DNA from: Bacilli bacterium
GTDB lineage: Bacteria > Bacillota_I > Bacilli_A > RF39 > UBA660
Assembly (NCBI GenBank): GCA_017941235.1
Contig: JAGAWU010000007.1
Location: 1-55,065, forward strand
Direction: 5' to 3'
Length of the DNA: 55,065 nucleotides
A program made the translations under genes and the position numbers. This document shows, piece by piece, positions 35,460 to 44,231 of this stretch. Numbering within the stretch: position 1 is the first letter of the stretch; each line of letters begins with the position of its first letter. Under the pieces are notes generated by a model, which searched no databases, was not told the DNA's origin, and was given only the letters and a program-made list of their open reading frames with translations.

Positions 35460-37604
35460 TTGAGGATGGTGATTTTTATAAAATGGACAGATTATAAACC
35501 AATATTGGTAGTTCCTGCAGTGCCATATAATAATGGGATTCGTTTTTTTCATCCACAAAAACAATTAGATGTATTCGGTGATATAATCTCAACTTTATGG
35601 AAAATTCTATCCTTATGTGATGGTCATAATAGTTTGGATGAAATATGCGATAAATCTAAATTAGATAGAGAGATAGTTAAAGAAATATTGATTGAACTAG
35701 ATGAAAAAGAATTGATTTGTGATTCAAGAAAACAGTATAAGCATTTTCACTTGATTAGTAATTTTCCGCCTAATTATTTTAGAATACTAAACGAAATTGA
35801 GGTTGCCGAACACAAAAATAGTAAAAGGAAAACTGTAAAAAAAGGCATTGTATTTAATTATAAAAGTGATAATGCATCTTGTCTTTATAAATTGCAAGTT
35901 AATAGAAAATCATGCAGATCATTTTCGTTGGATAAGAAAATAACACTTTCTCAATTAGGCAATATTTGTGATTATGCATATTCAATTAATCGTCATGCAA
36001 CGCCTAGCGGTGGGTCGTTATTTCCATTAAAAATTTATTGTATTGTAACGAGGGAACAAAAAGATTTTCAAGAAGGATATTATGAATACGATCCAGAAGA
36101 AAACAAATTGATATTGTATAACGGAAAAATAGATATAGAACAACTTAAATTTTGTTTTAATGATGAATTATTAGCCTTTAATTCACCAGTGCAAATAGTT
36201 ATCGCTGCAGATTTAGATAGGCAAGCATATAAATATTCTAATAGAGGTTATCGTTTAACTTTGATTGAGTGTGGACAAGCAGCTCAAAATATATCATTAT
36301 ATTGTGAAGAACAAGGTATATCAAGTTGCGAATTAGGAGGTATTTTAGATGTTCCACTTGCACATGAATTACAAATTTCAAATGATAATGTTGTTCCAAT
36401 ATTAGCTATAGCAATTGGTTACTTGGCAAATGATGATATTTTTAAATATTCTAAGTTATTATCTGAGGTTAATGAAAAATATGTAGGTAAAAGTAAGCCA
36501 GTAAAAAGTTTTGGTATAAATAATTTAGAAATAGAAGACGCATCATTTTATGGTGCTTGGTCTAGATATGGAAGAACAGGTAATAGAATTGCTGGAGCAA
36601 CTGGTGTATCTTATAATCAAGCTGTGTGCAAAGCAATTATTGAAGGTTATGAGAGATATCGCTCTGGAATTGTTAGGGTTGACTATATTGGACAAACTGA
36701 TAATTCACAATATTTTTTAAATCCTGATGATATTGCTCCTTTATCAGAAGAGCAACGAAAATTGTGGAAATTACCTTTATATAAAACTAATTATAAAATA
36801 GAGTGGACAAAAGATATTACAGGTAAATATTTTATACCAACTGATTTTGTATATTATGGTCATAAAAAAGCAAATAAACTTTTTCTTAGTGATTCATCTG
36901 GTATAGCTGCGTATACAAATTATGAAGAAGCTAAAAAAAGAGCTTTGGCAGAATTAATTGAGAGAGATGCAGTAATGCGTTCTTGGTATAGCCAAGAATC
37001 TCCTAAACATATTAATCCTCAATTTTTTTCTGAACATATTAAGAATAGAATAAATCATTGGGAGAAAAAAGGTAGAGAAATTCACATTTTAGACTTGGAT
37101 TCTAATTATCTTCCAGTGTATTTAGTAATAATTGTGAGTAATGAATATCCATGCTTTGTGAGTGGTTGTGCAGCATCTATTGGAGATTCTGATGCTGCAA
37201 TATTAAAAGCATTGCAAGAAGCTGAATATAACTTGTTATTAGCAATTGAAAATCCATTTATGAGCCCTCCTAAGATTGAAGAAATAAAAAGTCCCCAGGA
37301 CCACGGAAAATATTATCATTTTTTTGAAAATAGCAAAAAAATTTCTTGGCTTTATTCTAATAATAATTATTCTAATAATTATTTATCAAAAGAAATTAAC
37401 TTTGATGAACTTGTAAAAAAATTGGACGCTATATTTGTAGATTTATCCGAATCGTCAAATGATTATATAAAAGTAGTAAGGGCTATTAGTAAAAAATTAG
37501 TTCCAATTAGTTTTGGATATCAAAGGGATTATTATTTACATCCAGCATTAAAAGGTTTAAAAATAAATCCTATAAGTAGACAATTACCTCATTATTTTGC
37601 ATAA
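35460..37604 (+). CDS. RRE-like/SagB oxidase/YcaO cyclodehydratase fusion (azole RiPP synthetase)
   Basis: The 714-residue protein has three parts. About residues 15-95 are a winged-helix RRE/PqqD-like region (LWKILSLCDGHNSLDEICDKSKLDREIVKEIL). About 130-345 form a SagB-type FMN oxidase (NRKSCRSFSLDKKITL, ATPSGGSLFPLKIYC, CGQAAQNISLYCEEQGI). About 365-714 form a YcaO domain with the ATP-site helices AIIEGYERYRSG, ALAELIERDAV and ALQEAEYNLLLA. Such enzymes turn Cys/Ser/Thr of a precursor into thiazoles or oxazoles. The likely substrate is the peptide encoded just downstream. The start codon follows the valS stop directly; TTG, ATG at 35466 or GTG at 35469 are possible, so translation is coupled. 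Confidence 0.9.
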   Translation: MRMVIFIKWTDYKPILVVPAVPYNNGIRFFHPQKQLDVFGDIISTLWKILSLCDGHNSLDEICDKSKLDREIVKEILIELDEKELICDSRKQYKHFHLISNFPPNYFRILNEIEVAEHKNSKRKTVKKGIVFNYKSDNASCLYKLQVNRKSCRSFSLDKKITLSQLGNICDYAYSINRHATPSGGSLFPLKIYCIVTREQKDFQEGYYEYDPEENKLILYNGKIDIEQLKFCFNDELLAFNSPVQIVIAADLDRQAYKYSNRGYRLTLIECGQAAQNISLYCEEQGISSCELGGILDVPLAHELQISNDNVVPILAIAIGYLANDDIFKYSKLLSEVNEKYVGKSKPVKSFGINNLEIEDASFYGAWSRYGRTGNRIAGATGVSYNQAVCKAIIEGYERYRSGIVRVDYIGQTDNSQYFLNPDDIAPLSEEQRKLWKLPLYKTNYKIEWTKDITGKYFIPTDFVYYGHKKANKLFLSDSSGIAAYTNYEEAKKRALAELIERDAVMRSWYSQESPKHINPQFFSEHIKNRINHWEKKGREIHILDLDSNYLPVYLVIIVSNEYPCFVSGCAASIGDSDAAILKALQEAEYNLLLAIENPFMSPPKIEEIKSPQDHGKYYHFFENSKKISWLYSNNNYSNNYLSKEINFDELVKKLDAIFVDLSESSNDYIKVVRAISKKLVPISFGYQRDYYLHPALKGLKINPISRQLPHYFA

Positions 37605-37649
37605 ATTTTAAAATTGTGGTAATATATTTGAAAGGAGGCATGAAATATT

Positions 37650-37757
37650 ATGAAAATTCTTAATTTTAAAGTTGTTAGTTATTCAAAATCTAACACATTA
37701 TGTGCATGTGTTACTGGTGGTGGCGGATGTGCATGTGACGATGGAACTAGTGAATAA
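37650..37757 (+). CDS. azole RiPP precursor peptide
   Basis: This 35-codon gene follows AAAGGAGG at 11 bases. The first 16 residues (MKILNFKVVSYSKSNT) look like a leader. The C-terminal part has Cys at 18, 20, 27 and 29, Gly at 23-26 and Thr/Ser residues: CACVTGGGGCAC, then an acidic tail. CxC pairs separated by Gly are typical of thiazole/oxazole-modified peptides. It lies right after the SagB/YcaO gene and before a terminator. It was found by eye; it is too short for usual gene calling. No exporter gene is inside the cassette. Confidence 0.85.
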   Translation: MKILNFKVVSYSKSNTLCACVTGGGGCACDDGTSE

Positions 37758-37767
37758 TTAAAAATGA

Positions 37768-37808
37768 TAAAAAGCATGTGTTTAAATAATAATTAAATGC
37801 ATGTTTTT
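37768..37808 (+). terminator. terminator of the peptide cassette
   Basis: GCATG and TTTAA blocks pair with TTAAA and CATG(C) across a small internal mismatch, followed by TTTTTTAT. It closes the cassette 20 bp before the native valS sequence resumes. Confidence 0.7.
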
Positions 37809-37832
37809 TATATATTAAATTCTTTTGATTTG

Positions 37833-39569
37833 GGTGTCGTTAAAATTACTCCTGCTCATGATCCTAATGACTTTGAAGTCGGTAATCGTCATAATTTAGA
37901 AAGAGTAGTAGTAATGAATAAAGATGCTACTATGAACGAAAATGCTGGTAAGTATTGTGGAATGACACGTGAGAAATGTCGTGAAGAACTTTTAAAAGAT
38001 TTAGAAAAAGATGGACTTCTTCTTTCAATCGAAAAAATGGTTCATGCTGTAGGACATAGTGAAAGAACAGGAGTTATGGTTGAACCTTATTTATCAAAGC
38101 AATGGTTTGTTAAAATGAGACCACTAGCTGATAAAGTTTTAGAAAATCAAAAAGATAAAGATAAAAAGGTTAACTTTGTTCCTAGAAGATATGAAAAAAC
38201 AATGAATCACTGGATGGAAATTACTTACGATTGGTGTATATCTCGTCAACTTTGGTGGGGACATAGAATACCTGCTTGGTATAAAGGTGATGAAGTATAT
38301 GTAGGTATGGAAGAACCAAAAGGAGAAGGTTGGGTTCAAGATGATGATGTACTTGATACTTGGTTTAGTAGTGCCTTATGGCCATTTAGTACACTAGGTT
38401 GGCCAGAAAAAACAGATTTAATGGAAAAATATTTTCCTAATGATTGTTTAGTAACTGGTTATGATATCATACCTTTCTGGGTAAATAGAATGACTTTCCA
38501 ATCATTAAAACTAAATGGGGTAAGACCTTTTAAAGATTGTATTATCCATGGTTTAATTCGTGATAAAGAGGGAAGAAAATTCTCAAAATCTTTAGGAAAT
38601 GGTATAGATCCATTTGATATGGTTGAAAAATATGGAGCAGATTCACTTAGATATTATTTAACTACTGATGTGGCACTTGGTACTGATTTAAGATTTGATG
38701 AAGTTAAAATGGCTTCAACATGGAATTATATAAATAAAATATGGAATGCTTCTCGTTTTGTTTTAATGAATATTGAAACATTAAAAGAAGTTAGATTTGA
38801 TAATTTAAAAATCGAGGATAAATGGATTTTAACTAAGTATAATAATGTACTTAAGAGTACTATTAGACATATGGATAAATATGAGTTTAATTTAGTAGCT
38901 GCTGAAACTTATGAATTTGTATGGAATGATTTTTGTAGTAGTTATATTGAACTTTCTAAAAATAGTTTAGATGATGAAACTACTAAATCTGTTTTATATA
39001 CAGTATTACTCGGTATATTAAAGATGCTTCATCCATTTATGCCATTTGTTACTGAGGAAATATTTAAGATGCTTCCTATTAAGGAAAGTGAATCAATTAT
39101 GATATCAAGTTATCCTAAGTATGATAAAAAACTAGTGTTTGACGATGAAATGAAGACACTTGATGAAGTATTAAATGATATAGTTTCTATACGTAATTTA
39201 AAAGCAGTAAATAAAATAACAAAAGAAGCAAAAGTTAAATTTGAAACTATTAAAGAATTACATGATATTTATTCATCACAATTAAAGATTAAAGGAGAAA
39301 ATTTATTCAGTGATAATTCTGATAATATGGTTACACTTAATTATAAGTCTAAATATATTGATATAACTTATTATTATGAAAAGGAAGAGGAAGATAATTC
39401 TAAAACTTTAGAAGATATAAAAAAATTAGAAGAATCTATTGAAAGAAGGAAGAAACTTTTATCAAATGAAAACTATGTTAATAAAGCACCAGCTAATATA
39501 GTTGAAATGGATAGAAATAAACTTAAAGAAGAAGAGGAAAAATTAGAACAATTGAAGAAATTAATATAA
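37833..39569 (+). pseudogene. valS: 3' two thirds of the native valyl-tRNA synthetase gene
   Basis: The sequence resumes bacterial-type ValRS at GVVKITPAHDPNDFEVGNRHN and continues to the natural end. It includes WCISRQLWWGHRIP, a KFSKSLGNG variant of the KMSKS loop, the anticodon-binding domain and the C-terminal coiled-coil arm. Homology starts exactly where the 5' fragment stops (FGTG-x-VK). Nothing upstream looks like a start with a Shine-Dalgarno, so it is probably not translated on its own. The coding sequence is otherwise open and recent, without frameshifts, which argues for a recent insertion. Confidence 0.88.
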
Positions 39570-39594
39570 GAGTATAATTTACTCTTTTTCTTTT
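39569..39594 (+). terminator. terminator of the valS locus
   Basis: GAGTA and TTACTC pair just after the stop codon, followed by TTTTTCTTTTT. Confidence 0.7.
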
Positions 39595-39645
39595 TGGATA
39601 TTTATGATAATCTAAAGTAAAGAAGAGAGAGTTTTGGTGATTTGT

Positions 39646-39885
39646 ATGGAAAGTTATTCAGCACAAAGTATGTATGATAGAAGAAATAGAACTTTAATTT
39701 TGTTTTATTCAAATCTTATTAAAGAAGATAACAAAATAGATGTTTATGAATATATGAGATGTTATTATTCTATAGGTGAATTACCAGAAAAATATAGAAA
39801 ACTTCATTTAAAAGCGCTTTATTCTGCTAGAGAAAATTTAGAAAAAAGTTATAAGAGTTCAGATGTAAAAAAACTAATTAAATAG
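39646..39885 (+). CDS. small conserved-looking protein, unknown
   Basis: The ATG at 39646 has GGTGAT six bases upstream; a TTG four codons earlier is less likely. The product (about 79 residues) is charged and helical, beginning MESYSAQSMYDRRNRTLILFYSN and containing YMRCYYSIGELPEKYRKLHLKALY. It has no membrane segment and no motif I recognise. It is monocistronic, between terminators. Confidence 0.6.
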   Translation: MESYSAQSMYDRRNRTLILFYSNLIKEDNKIDVYEYMRCYYSIGELPEKYRKLHLKALYSARENLEKSYKSSDVKKLIK

Positions 39886-39910
39886 CATTTTATATGCTGT
39901 TTTTTTATTT
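39882..39910 (+). terminator. terminator after the small protein gene
   Basis: AGCAT and ATGCT pair around TTTAT, followed by GTTTTTTTATTTT. The stem overlaps the stop codon. Confidence 0.6.
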
Positions 39911-39947
39911 TATTTGATATAATTATTTTGTTGTAAGGGTGATTTGT

Positions 39948-41690
39948 GTGAAACGTTATTCAAAAATTTCTGAAACTAAGAAGAACTTAAAGATTAGTTA
40001 TGGTTTTATAAAAAGAAAGAAAAAGACACTTTTCATTGTAGCGCTTTTATCATTAGCTTTATCTTTAATAAGTGTTGTTGTTCCAATTTTTACTGCTAAG
40101 CTTTTACTTAATATTTCAAAGGGATTATTATTTGAACTTGTAAAAATAGCTAGTTTTATCTTAATAATTGAATTATCTAGGAATGTTGTATCTAGGTTAA
40201 TGCAATTTGTATATGATAAATATATGATTGATACTGTTACTGATATTCAAATGGAAATGTTTAGGGAAACTTTAAAGATAAAGACTTCAGATATCGATAA
40301 AAATACTAGTGGAACTTTTATTGATCGAATAAATAATGATACTAATGAAATAATATTTATATTTGATTCTTTAATTTCAGATTTTTTGGATTTTTTATCT
40401 AATTTGGGTGTTTTAATAGCAATTATATTTATTAGTTTTCCTATGTTTATTTATTTTGTTATTTCTTCTTTAACAATTTCTTATTTTAGTCATTTAAGAA
40501 GGAAAAAAATGTTTGAACATCAGAAGAAATATAGGAAAATTAGAGAAAGAAAAACAGGACTTATTTCAGAAGTGGTAAGAGGTGTTAAAGATATTAAACT
40601 TCTTAATGCGGAAGAAGGAATGTTGAAAAAAACTAATGAGGAACTAAAAAAAGTTAATAAGGAAAATCTTTTATTAAATAAAACATCTAGAAAGTATAAT
40701 TTTTTAGTTTCAAATACTAGAGATATTTTTGATTTTCTTTTCATAGCACTTGGAGTACTATTAATCTATAAAAATATGCTTACTATAGCTAATTTTATCG
40801 TACTTTATACTTATAGAGGAAGAATAGAAAACTTGCTTACATATTTTAATAGGATTGCTGATAAACTTAAAGATTTTAATTTAAGTGCATCTAGAGTATT
40901 TGAAATTTTAGATTCTGGTTTTAAAAAAGAGAGAAGTACTGGTATAGACATAGAAAATGTTAAAGGAAATATTGAATTTAAAAATGTTTATTTTTCGTAT
41001 GGTGAAGATAATGCTTTAAAAAATGTTAGCTTTAGTGTGAATCAAGGAGAAAGAATAGGATTTGTAGGAACTAGTGGTAGTGGCAAAAGCACGATATTTA
41101 ATTTATTAACTGGATTATATGATATACAGAAAGGTGAAATTTTAATAGATGGTGTTGATATACAAAATATTTCTCTTAAATCTCTTAGAAAAAGTATTTC
41201 TTTAATACCTCAAAATCCTTATATATTTAATTTTTCTATTAGGGATAATCTTGTACTTAGTAATAGAAATGTTAATGATAAGGATATTATAGATTCATGT
41301 AAAAAGGCTGAAATATATGATAGAATTATGGAGTTTGATGATAAGTTTAATACTGAAGTTGGAGAGGGTGGTGTTACTCTTTCTGGTGGTGAAAAGCAAA
41401 GACTTGCTATTGCTAGAAGTTTAATTAAAAATACTAATATAATTTTATTTGATGAAGCAACAAGTGCTCTTGATAATATTACTCAAGATAAAATACAAAA
41501 AGCTATTTATGGACTAGATAGGAATAAGACAATTTTAATAATTGCTCATAGACTTTCTACTGTAATTAATTGTGATAAAATTGTTGTTGTTGATGATGGT
41601 GGGATACTTGATATAGGAAGTCATGAAGAACTTCTTAGTAAGTGTAAAAAATATAAAGAATTATATAAATTTGAGGGAAAAAGTAAATAG
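39948..41690 (+). CDS. ABC exporter, fused membrane and ATPase domains (MsbA-like)
   Basis: Start chosen at GTG 39948, which follows AGGGTGAT; an earlier GTG overlaps that site. The product (about 580 residues) has six membrane helices (about 20-300) and an ATPase domain with GTSGSGKST near 373, SGGEKQRLAIARS near 477 and IILFDEATSALD near 500. It probably works as a homodimer exporting lipids, peptides or drugs. It is near the peptide cassette, which lacks an exporter, but the native valS end and two terminators intervene. A link is unproven. Confidence 0.9.
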   Translation: MKRYSKISETKKNLKISYGFIKRKKKTLFIVALLSLALSLISVVVPIFTAKLLLNISKGLLFELVKIASFILIIELSRNVVSRLMQFVYDKYMIDTVTDIQMEMFRETLKIKTSDIDKNTSGTFIDRINNDTNEIIFIFDSLISDFLDFLSNLGVLIAIIFISFPMFIYFVISSLTISYFSHLRRKKMFEHQKKYRKIRERKTGLISEVVRGVKDIKLLNAEEGMLKKTNEELKKVNKENLLLNKTSRKYNFLVSNTRDIFDFLFIALGVLLIYKNMLTIANFIVLYTYRGRIENLLTYFNRIADKLKDFNLSASRVFEILDSGFKKERSTGIDIENVKGNIEFKNVYFSYGEDNALKNVSFSVNQGERIGFVGTSGSGKSTIFNLLTGLYDIQKGEILIDGVDIQNISLKSLRKSISLIPQNPYIFNFSIRDNLVLSNRNVNDKDIIDSCKKAEIYDRIMEFDDKFNTEVGEGGVTLSGGEKQRLAIARSLIKNTNIILFDEATSALDNITQDKIQKAIYGLDRNKTILIIAHRLSTVINCDKIVVVDDGGILDIGSHEELLSKCKKYKELYKFEGKSK

Positions 41691-41772
41691 AATAATTTAA
41701 TTAAATAATTTGTAGATATTTTATATTTGTTGATGATATAATAAGTTTATAATTTTATAAAGGAGATGTATT

Positions 41773-42312
41773 ATGGAATTAAAAGGATCAAAAACTGAGG
41801 CTAACTTACTTAAGGCATTTGCTGGAGAGAGTCAAGCTAGAAATAAATATACTTATTTTGCATCTAAAGCAAAAAAAGATGGTTATGAGCAAATAGCTTC
41901 AATATTTGAAGAAACAGCTAATAATGAAAAAGAGCATGCTAAAATGTGGTATAAGGAGTTACATGGTGGTGAAATTCCTTCTACTGTTGATAATCTAAAA
42001 GAAGCAGCTGATGGTGAAAATTATGAATGGACTGATATGTATGAAGAGTTCGCTAAAGTAGCAGAAGAGGAAGGATTTAAATTACTTGCTAATAAATTTA
42101 GAATGGTAGGAGCAATCGAAAAACATCATGAAGAACGTTTTAGAAAATTACTTAAAAATATTGAAGATGAAGTAGTGTTTTCTAAAGATGGAGATAGAAT
42201 ATGGATTTGTAGAAATTGTGGACATGTAGTAGTTGGTAAAAATGCTCCAAAAGTTTGTCCAGTATGTGCTCATCCACAAAGCTATTTTGAAATAAAAGCA
42301 GAAAATTATTAA
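41773..42312 (+). CDS. rbr: rubrerythrin
   Basis: The 179-residue protein has the diiron ferritin-like domain ([57 protein letters not shown]) and a C-terminal rubredoxin-like site ([27 protein letters not shown]). Rubrerythrin reduces peroxide in anaerobes. Length and all ligands are normal, which supports an anaerobic host. It is transcribed alone, with AAGGAGAT upstream. Confidence 0.96.
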   Translation: MELKGSKTEANLLKAFAGESQARNKYTYFASKAKKDGYEQIASIFEETANNEKEHAKMWYKELHGGEIPSTVDNLKEAADGENYEWTDMYEEFAKVAEEEGFKLLANKFRMVGAIEKHHEERFRKLLKNIEDEVVFSKDGDRIWICRNCGHVVVGKNAPKVCPVCAHPQSYFEIKAENY

Positions 42313-42377
42313 GATTTTATTGCTCAAAAATAATTTATATGATAAACTGATAATGTCTTTTATGACATTGTCTTTAT

Positions 42378-42454
42378 GGTCTGTTGGTGAAGTGGTTTAA
42401 CACATTGCCCTCTCAAGGCAACATTCACGGGTCCGAATCCCGTACAGACTACCA
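42378..42454 (+). tRNA. tRNA-Glu (anticodon CTC)
   Basis: The acceptor stem GGTCTGT pairs with ACAGACT. The anticodon loop CTCTCAA between TTGCC and GGCAA gives CTC, the T arm is ACGGGTCCGAATCCCGT, and CCA is encoded. Its 3' half is duplicated at 44232-44280, the mark of an integrated element. Confidence 0.92.
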
Positions 42455-42458
42455 TATT
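42410..42458 (+). repeat. attachment-site repeat, left copy (inside tRNA-Glu)
   Basis: These 49 bases are identical to 44232-44280, starting at CTCTCAAGGCAAC and ending at TACCATATT. They form part of the intact tRNA gene. Confidence 0.88.
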
Positions 42459-42463
42459 GAGTT

Positions 42464-42490
42464 TAACCCTTACAATGTAAGGGTTTTATT
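42464..42490 (+). terminator. terminator after tRNA-Glu
   Basis: AACCCTTACA and TGTAAGGGTT pair with no more than a 1-2 base turn, followed by TTATT. Confidence 0.75.
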
Positions 42491-42587
42491 ATGTTTTAAG
42501 AGTCGAAAATTGGTAATAAATTAAGAATATTAGAAAAACTAGTAAAAACCAATAAATATAAGGGTAATATGAAATTTAGAAAATGTT

Positions 42588-42630
42588 TTGGACAACTTTT
42601 AAAAATGGACAAGTTGGCGGAAAGTTGGCG
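42588..42630 (+). repeat. arm-type-like site, left
   Basis: TTGGACAAC is followed by GTTGGCGGAAAGTTGGCG, two tandem GTTGGCGG units. The same set recurs at 44073-44113, near the other end. An inverted TTGTCCAAAA lies at about 42660. This is the layout of arm sites for a tyrosine integrase. The remaining gap to 42826 shows nothing else apart from the promoter of the next gene. Confidence 0.55.
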
Positions 42631-42825
42631 GATTAGTTTATAAAAGTAGCAAAAATGTTGTCCAAAATACTAAAAAAAGTTAATTTTTAATAATTTCCTA
42701 TAAATTGATATAAATAAAAATAGTTGTTTAAATAGCTTAAAATTATTAGTTTGTAAAATAAATAAGATTGCGAACAAATTAATATCAAAAATATGTGGTA
42801 TAATGGTTATAGGATGTGATTAATT

Positions 42826-43473
42826 ATGATAAATTATTTATTTAGTCAAGTAAAAAAGAATATTGGATTTAGTGCAACACAAAAAGAGTATTTATTAAAA
42901 AATGTTGATAATAGTATGAATATTACCTTTATTGCTTCTGTACCAGATAATTATGAGAGAACGGATGAACAAGTAAATAGATTCCATAGTTTTTTTTCTA
43001 AAATTGGTATTAGTTTTAATAGCATAAATTTTATAGATGGAAGGAAAACAAAGGAGGAAGCAAAAAAATCTGTTGAAAATAGTGATGTTTTTTTTTTATT
43101 AGGTGGTAGCCCTGATTTACAAATGAAGTTTATAAATGATTATGAGTTGAGTGATTTGATTTCAAATATAAAAATTGTAATCGGTGTTAGTGCAGGTTCG
43201 ATGAATCAAGGAGATAGAGTAATATATAAAGATGATTTTGAAAATTATATTTTGAAAGATTACAAAGGATTAAACTTGACTGATATAAATATATTTCCAC
43301 ATTATGATATAGAAAATATAGAATGTGTAAATGAAGTGGAAGAAGTTAGTAATATTCATCCAATTATTTGCTTACCGAACGAATCATTTGTATATATTGA
43401 AAATGGTAAAAAAGAAATAATTGGTGAATATTATGATACTCTTTTAAGAGACAATAAACTAAAACAAAAATGA
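42826..43473 (+). CDS. S51-family peptidase (peptidase E-like)
   Basis: The 215-residue protein has the S51 pattern: FLLGGSPDLQMKF in the middle, then IVIGVSAGSMNQGD with the nucleophilic Ser in G-x-S-A-G-S, and a later NIFPHYD. Dipeptidase E-like enzymes cut aspartyl dipeptides; related cyanophycinases also belong here. It lies inside the tRNA-Glu element as its main cargo and ends in TGA. A role in defence or nutrition cannot be told. Confidence 0.82.
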   Translation: MINYLFSQVKKNIGFSATQKEYLLKNVDNSMNITFIASVPDNYERTDEQVNRFHSFFSKIGISFNSINFIDGRKTKEEAKKSVENSDVFFLLGGSPDLQMKFINDYELSDLISNIKIVIGVSAGSMNQGDRVIYKDDFENYILKDYKGLNLTDINIFPHYDIENIECVNEVEEVSNIHPIICLPNESFVYIENGKKEIIGEYYDTLLRDNKLKQK

Positions 43474-43532
43474 TCGTAAGATAATATTAAAAATGTTTAT
43501 TTATACCCAAAAAATATAAACAGGATAAGTGA

Positions 43533-43709
43533 TTGCCACCACATTTTGTATGAAACCTTTATAATTAAAGGATTATAAAATACTAAAAATGGTGGCAAAA
43601 CACTTTTCGCACTTGCGAAAATGATATCATTTAGGGGTAAAAAGTGATATCATAATTAACTAAAAACTATATAAAATAAGGTAAAAGTATGATATCATTT
43701 GTGATATCA
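43533..43709. repeat. nested inverted repeats and four TGATATCA iteron-like sites
   Basis: TTGCCACC..GGTGGCAA encloses CCTTTA-TAAT-TAAAGG. Next comes the palindrome TTTTCGCA-CT-TGCGAAAA at 43604-43621. TGATATCA then occurs at 43622, 43645, 43690 and 43702. The cluster fits a replication origin or operators. No replication initiator gene is in the element. Confidence 0.6.
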
Positions 43710-43722
43710 AAATATAAAAACT

Positions 43723-43872
43723 TGAAAAATTATTAATTATGTGTTAATATGTATATAGATGAAGGAAACTTCATACAATAAAAAAGGAACACTTAATATG
43801 CCATGTTGAGTGTTACCATAAATTTGATATAGCACCTAAATCATTGCTGAGTTAGGTGCTGCTTTTATTTTA
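43723..43872 (+). ncRNA. candidate antitoxin RNA of a type I toxin-antitoxin locus
   Basis: TTGAAA at about 43723 and TTAATAT at about 43744 could be a promoter. The predicted transcript carries GATGAAGG (43758-43765), complementary to CCTTCATC in the 5' leader of the toxin mRNA on the other strand. It ends at the hairpin AGCACCTAA..TTAGGTGCT and TTTTATTTT. The layout, with convergent transcripts, shared terminator and repeats, is that of par/Fst-type loci. Confidence 0.55.
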
Positions 43873-43948
43873 GTATTACAAAAAGTAATGCTATAAGTAA
43901 AAGGATGATTATAATTAAGAATAAGATTAAAAAATCTTTCTTACTCAT
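43865..43948 (-). CDS. hydrophobic small peptide, type I toxin-like
   Basis: This 27-codon gene has a strong Shine-Dalgarno (GGAGGTGAT) and encodes MSKKDFLILFLIIIILLLIA followed by a few more hydrophobic residues and Lys. It is a single membrane helix with charged ends, like Fst/Ldr-type toxins that damage the membrane. It converges with the antisense transcript on the plus strand. It was found by eye. Confidence 0.65.
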   Translation of the reverse strand: MSKKDFLILFLIIIILLLIALLFVILK

Positions 43949-44231
43949 ATGCATCACCTCCAATCATAAGGATGATGAAGGTAGCACCCAACTTATTAAA
44001 TGTTCCAACCACATTTTACTATAAGTTAATTATAAAAATCAATCGAACAAGCTAAAAAATACAAAATGTTTTTGGACAACGAAAAAATTAAAAAAGTTGG
44101 CGGAATGTTGGCGACTAATTTTGAAATGCTTTTAAATAAAAGTTTTAAGAATTTTAAATAATTTCAAAAAATTGTTCAAGATTTTAAAAAAACAACTATA
44201 TTTTAAACAAATTTAAAAATAATATGATCTT
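43949..44231. other. toxin leader, promoter and right arm-type site of the tRNA-Glu element
   Basis: The minus-strand leader of the toxin has GGTGCTACCTTCATC and a TATAGT -10 box near 44020. At 44073-44113 TTGGACAAC and GTTGGCGGAATGTTGGCG repeat the left-end arm site. The rest is AT-rich; no gene is seen. Confidence 0.5.

Noticed and set aside
37797..39569. The 3' valS fragment as an active, separate enzyme
   Set aside because: It lacks the HIGH part of the catalytic domain and has no Shine-Dalgarno. Split synthetases need both parts, and the 5' part has an internal deletion.
39948..41690. The ABC exporter as a member of the peptide cassette
   Set aside because: It lies beyond the native valS end and two terminators, so it is an old neighbour; use by the peptide is possible but not shown.
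43533..43709. CRISPR array
   Set aside because: Repeats are 8 bases with irregular spacing, and no cas gene is in the window.
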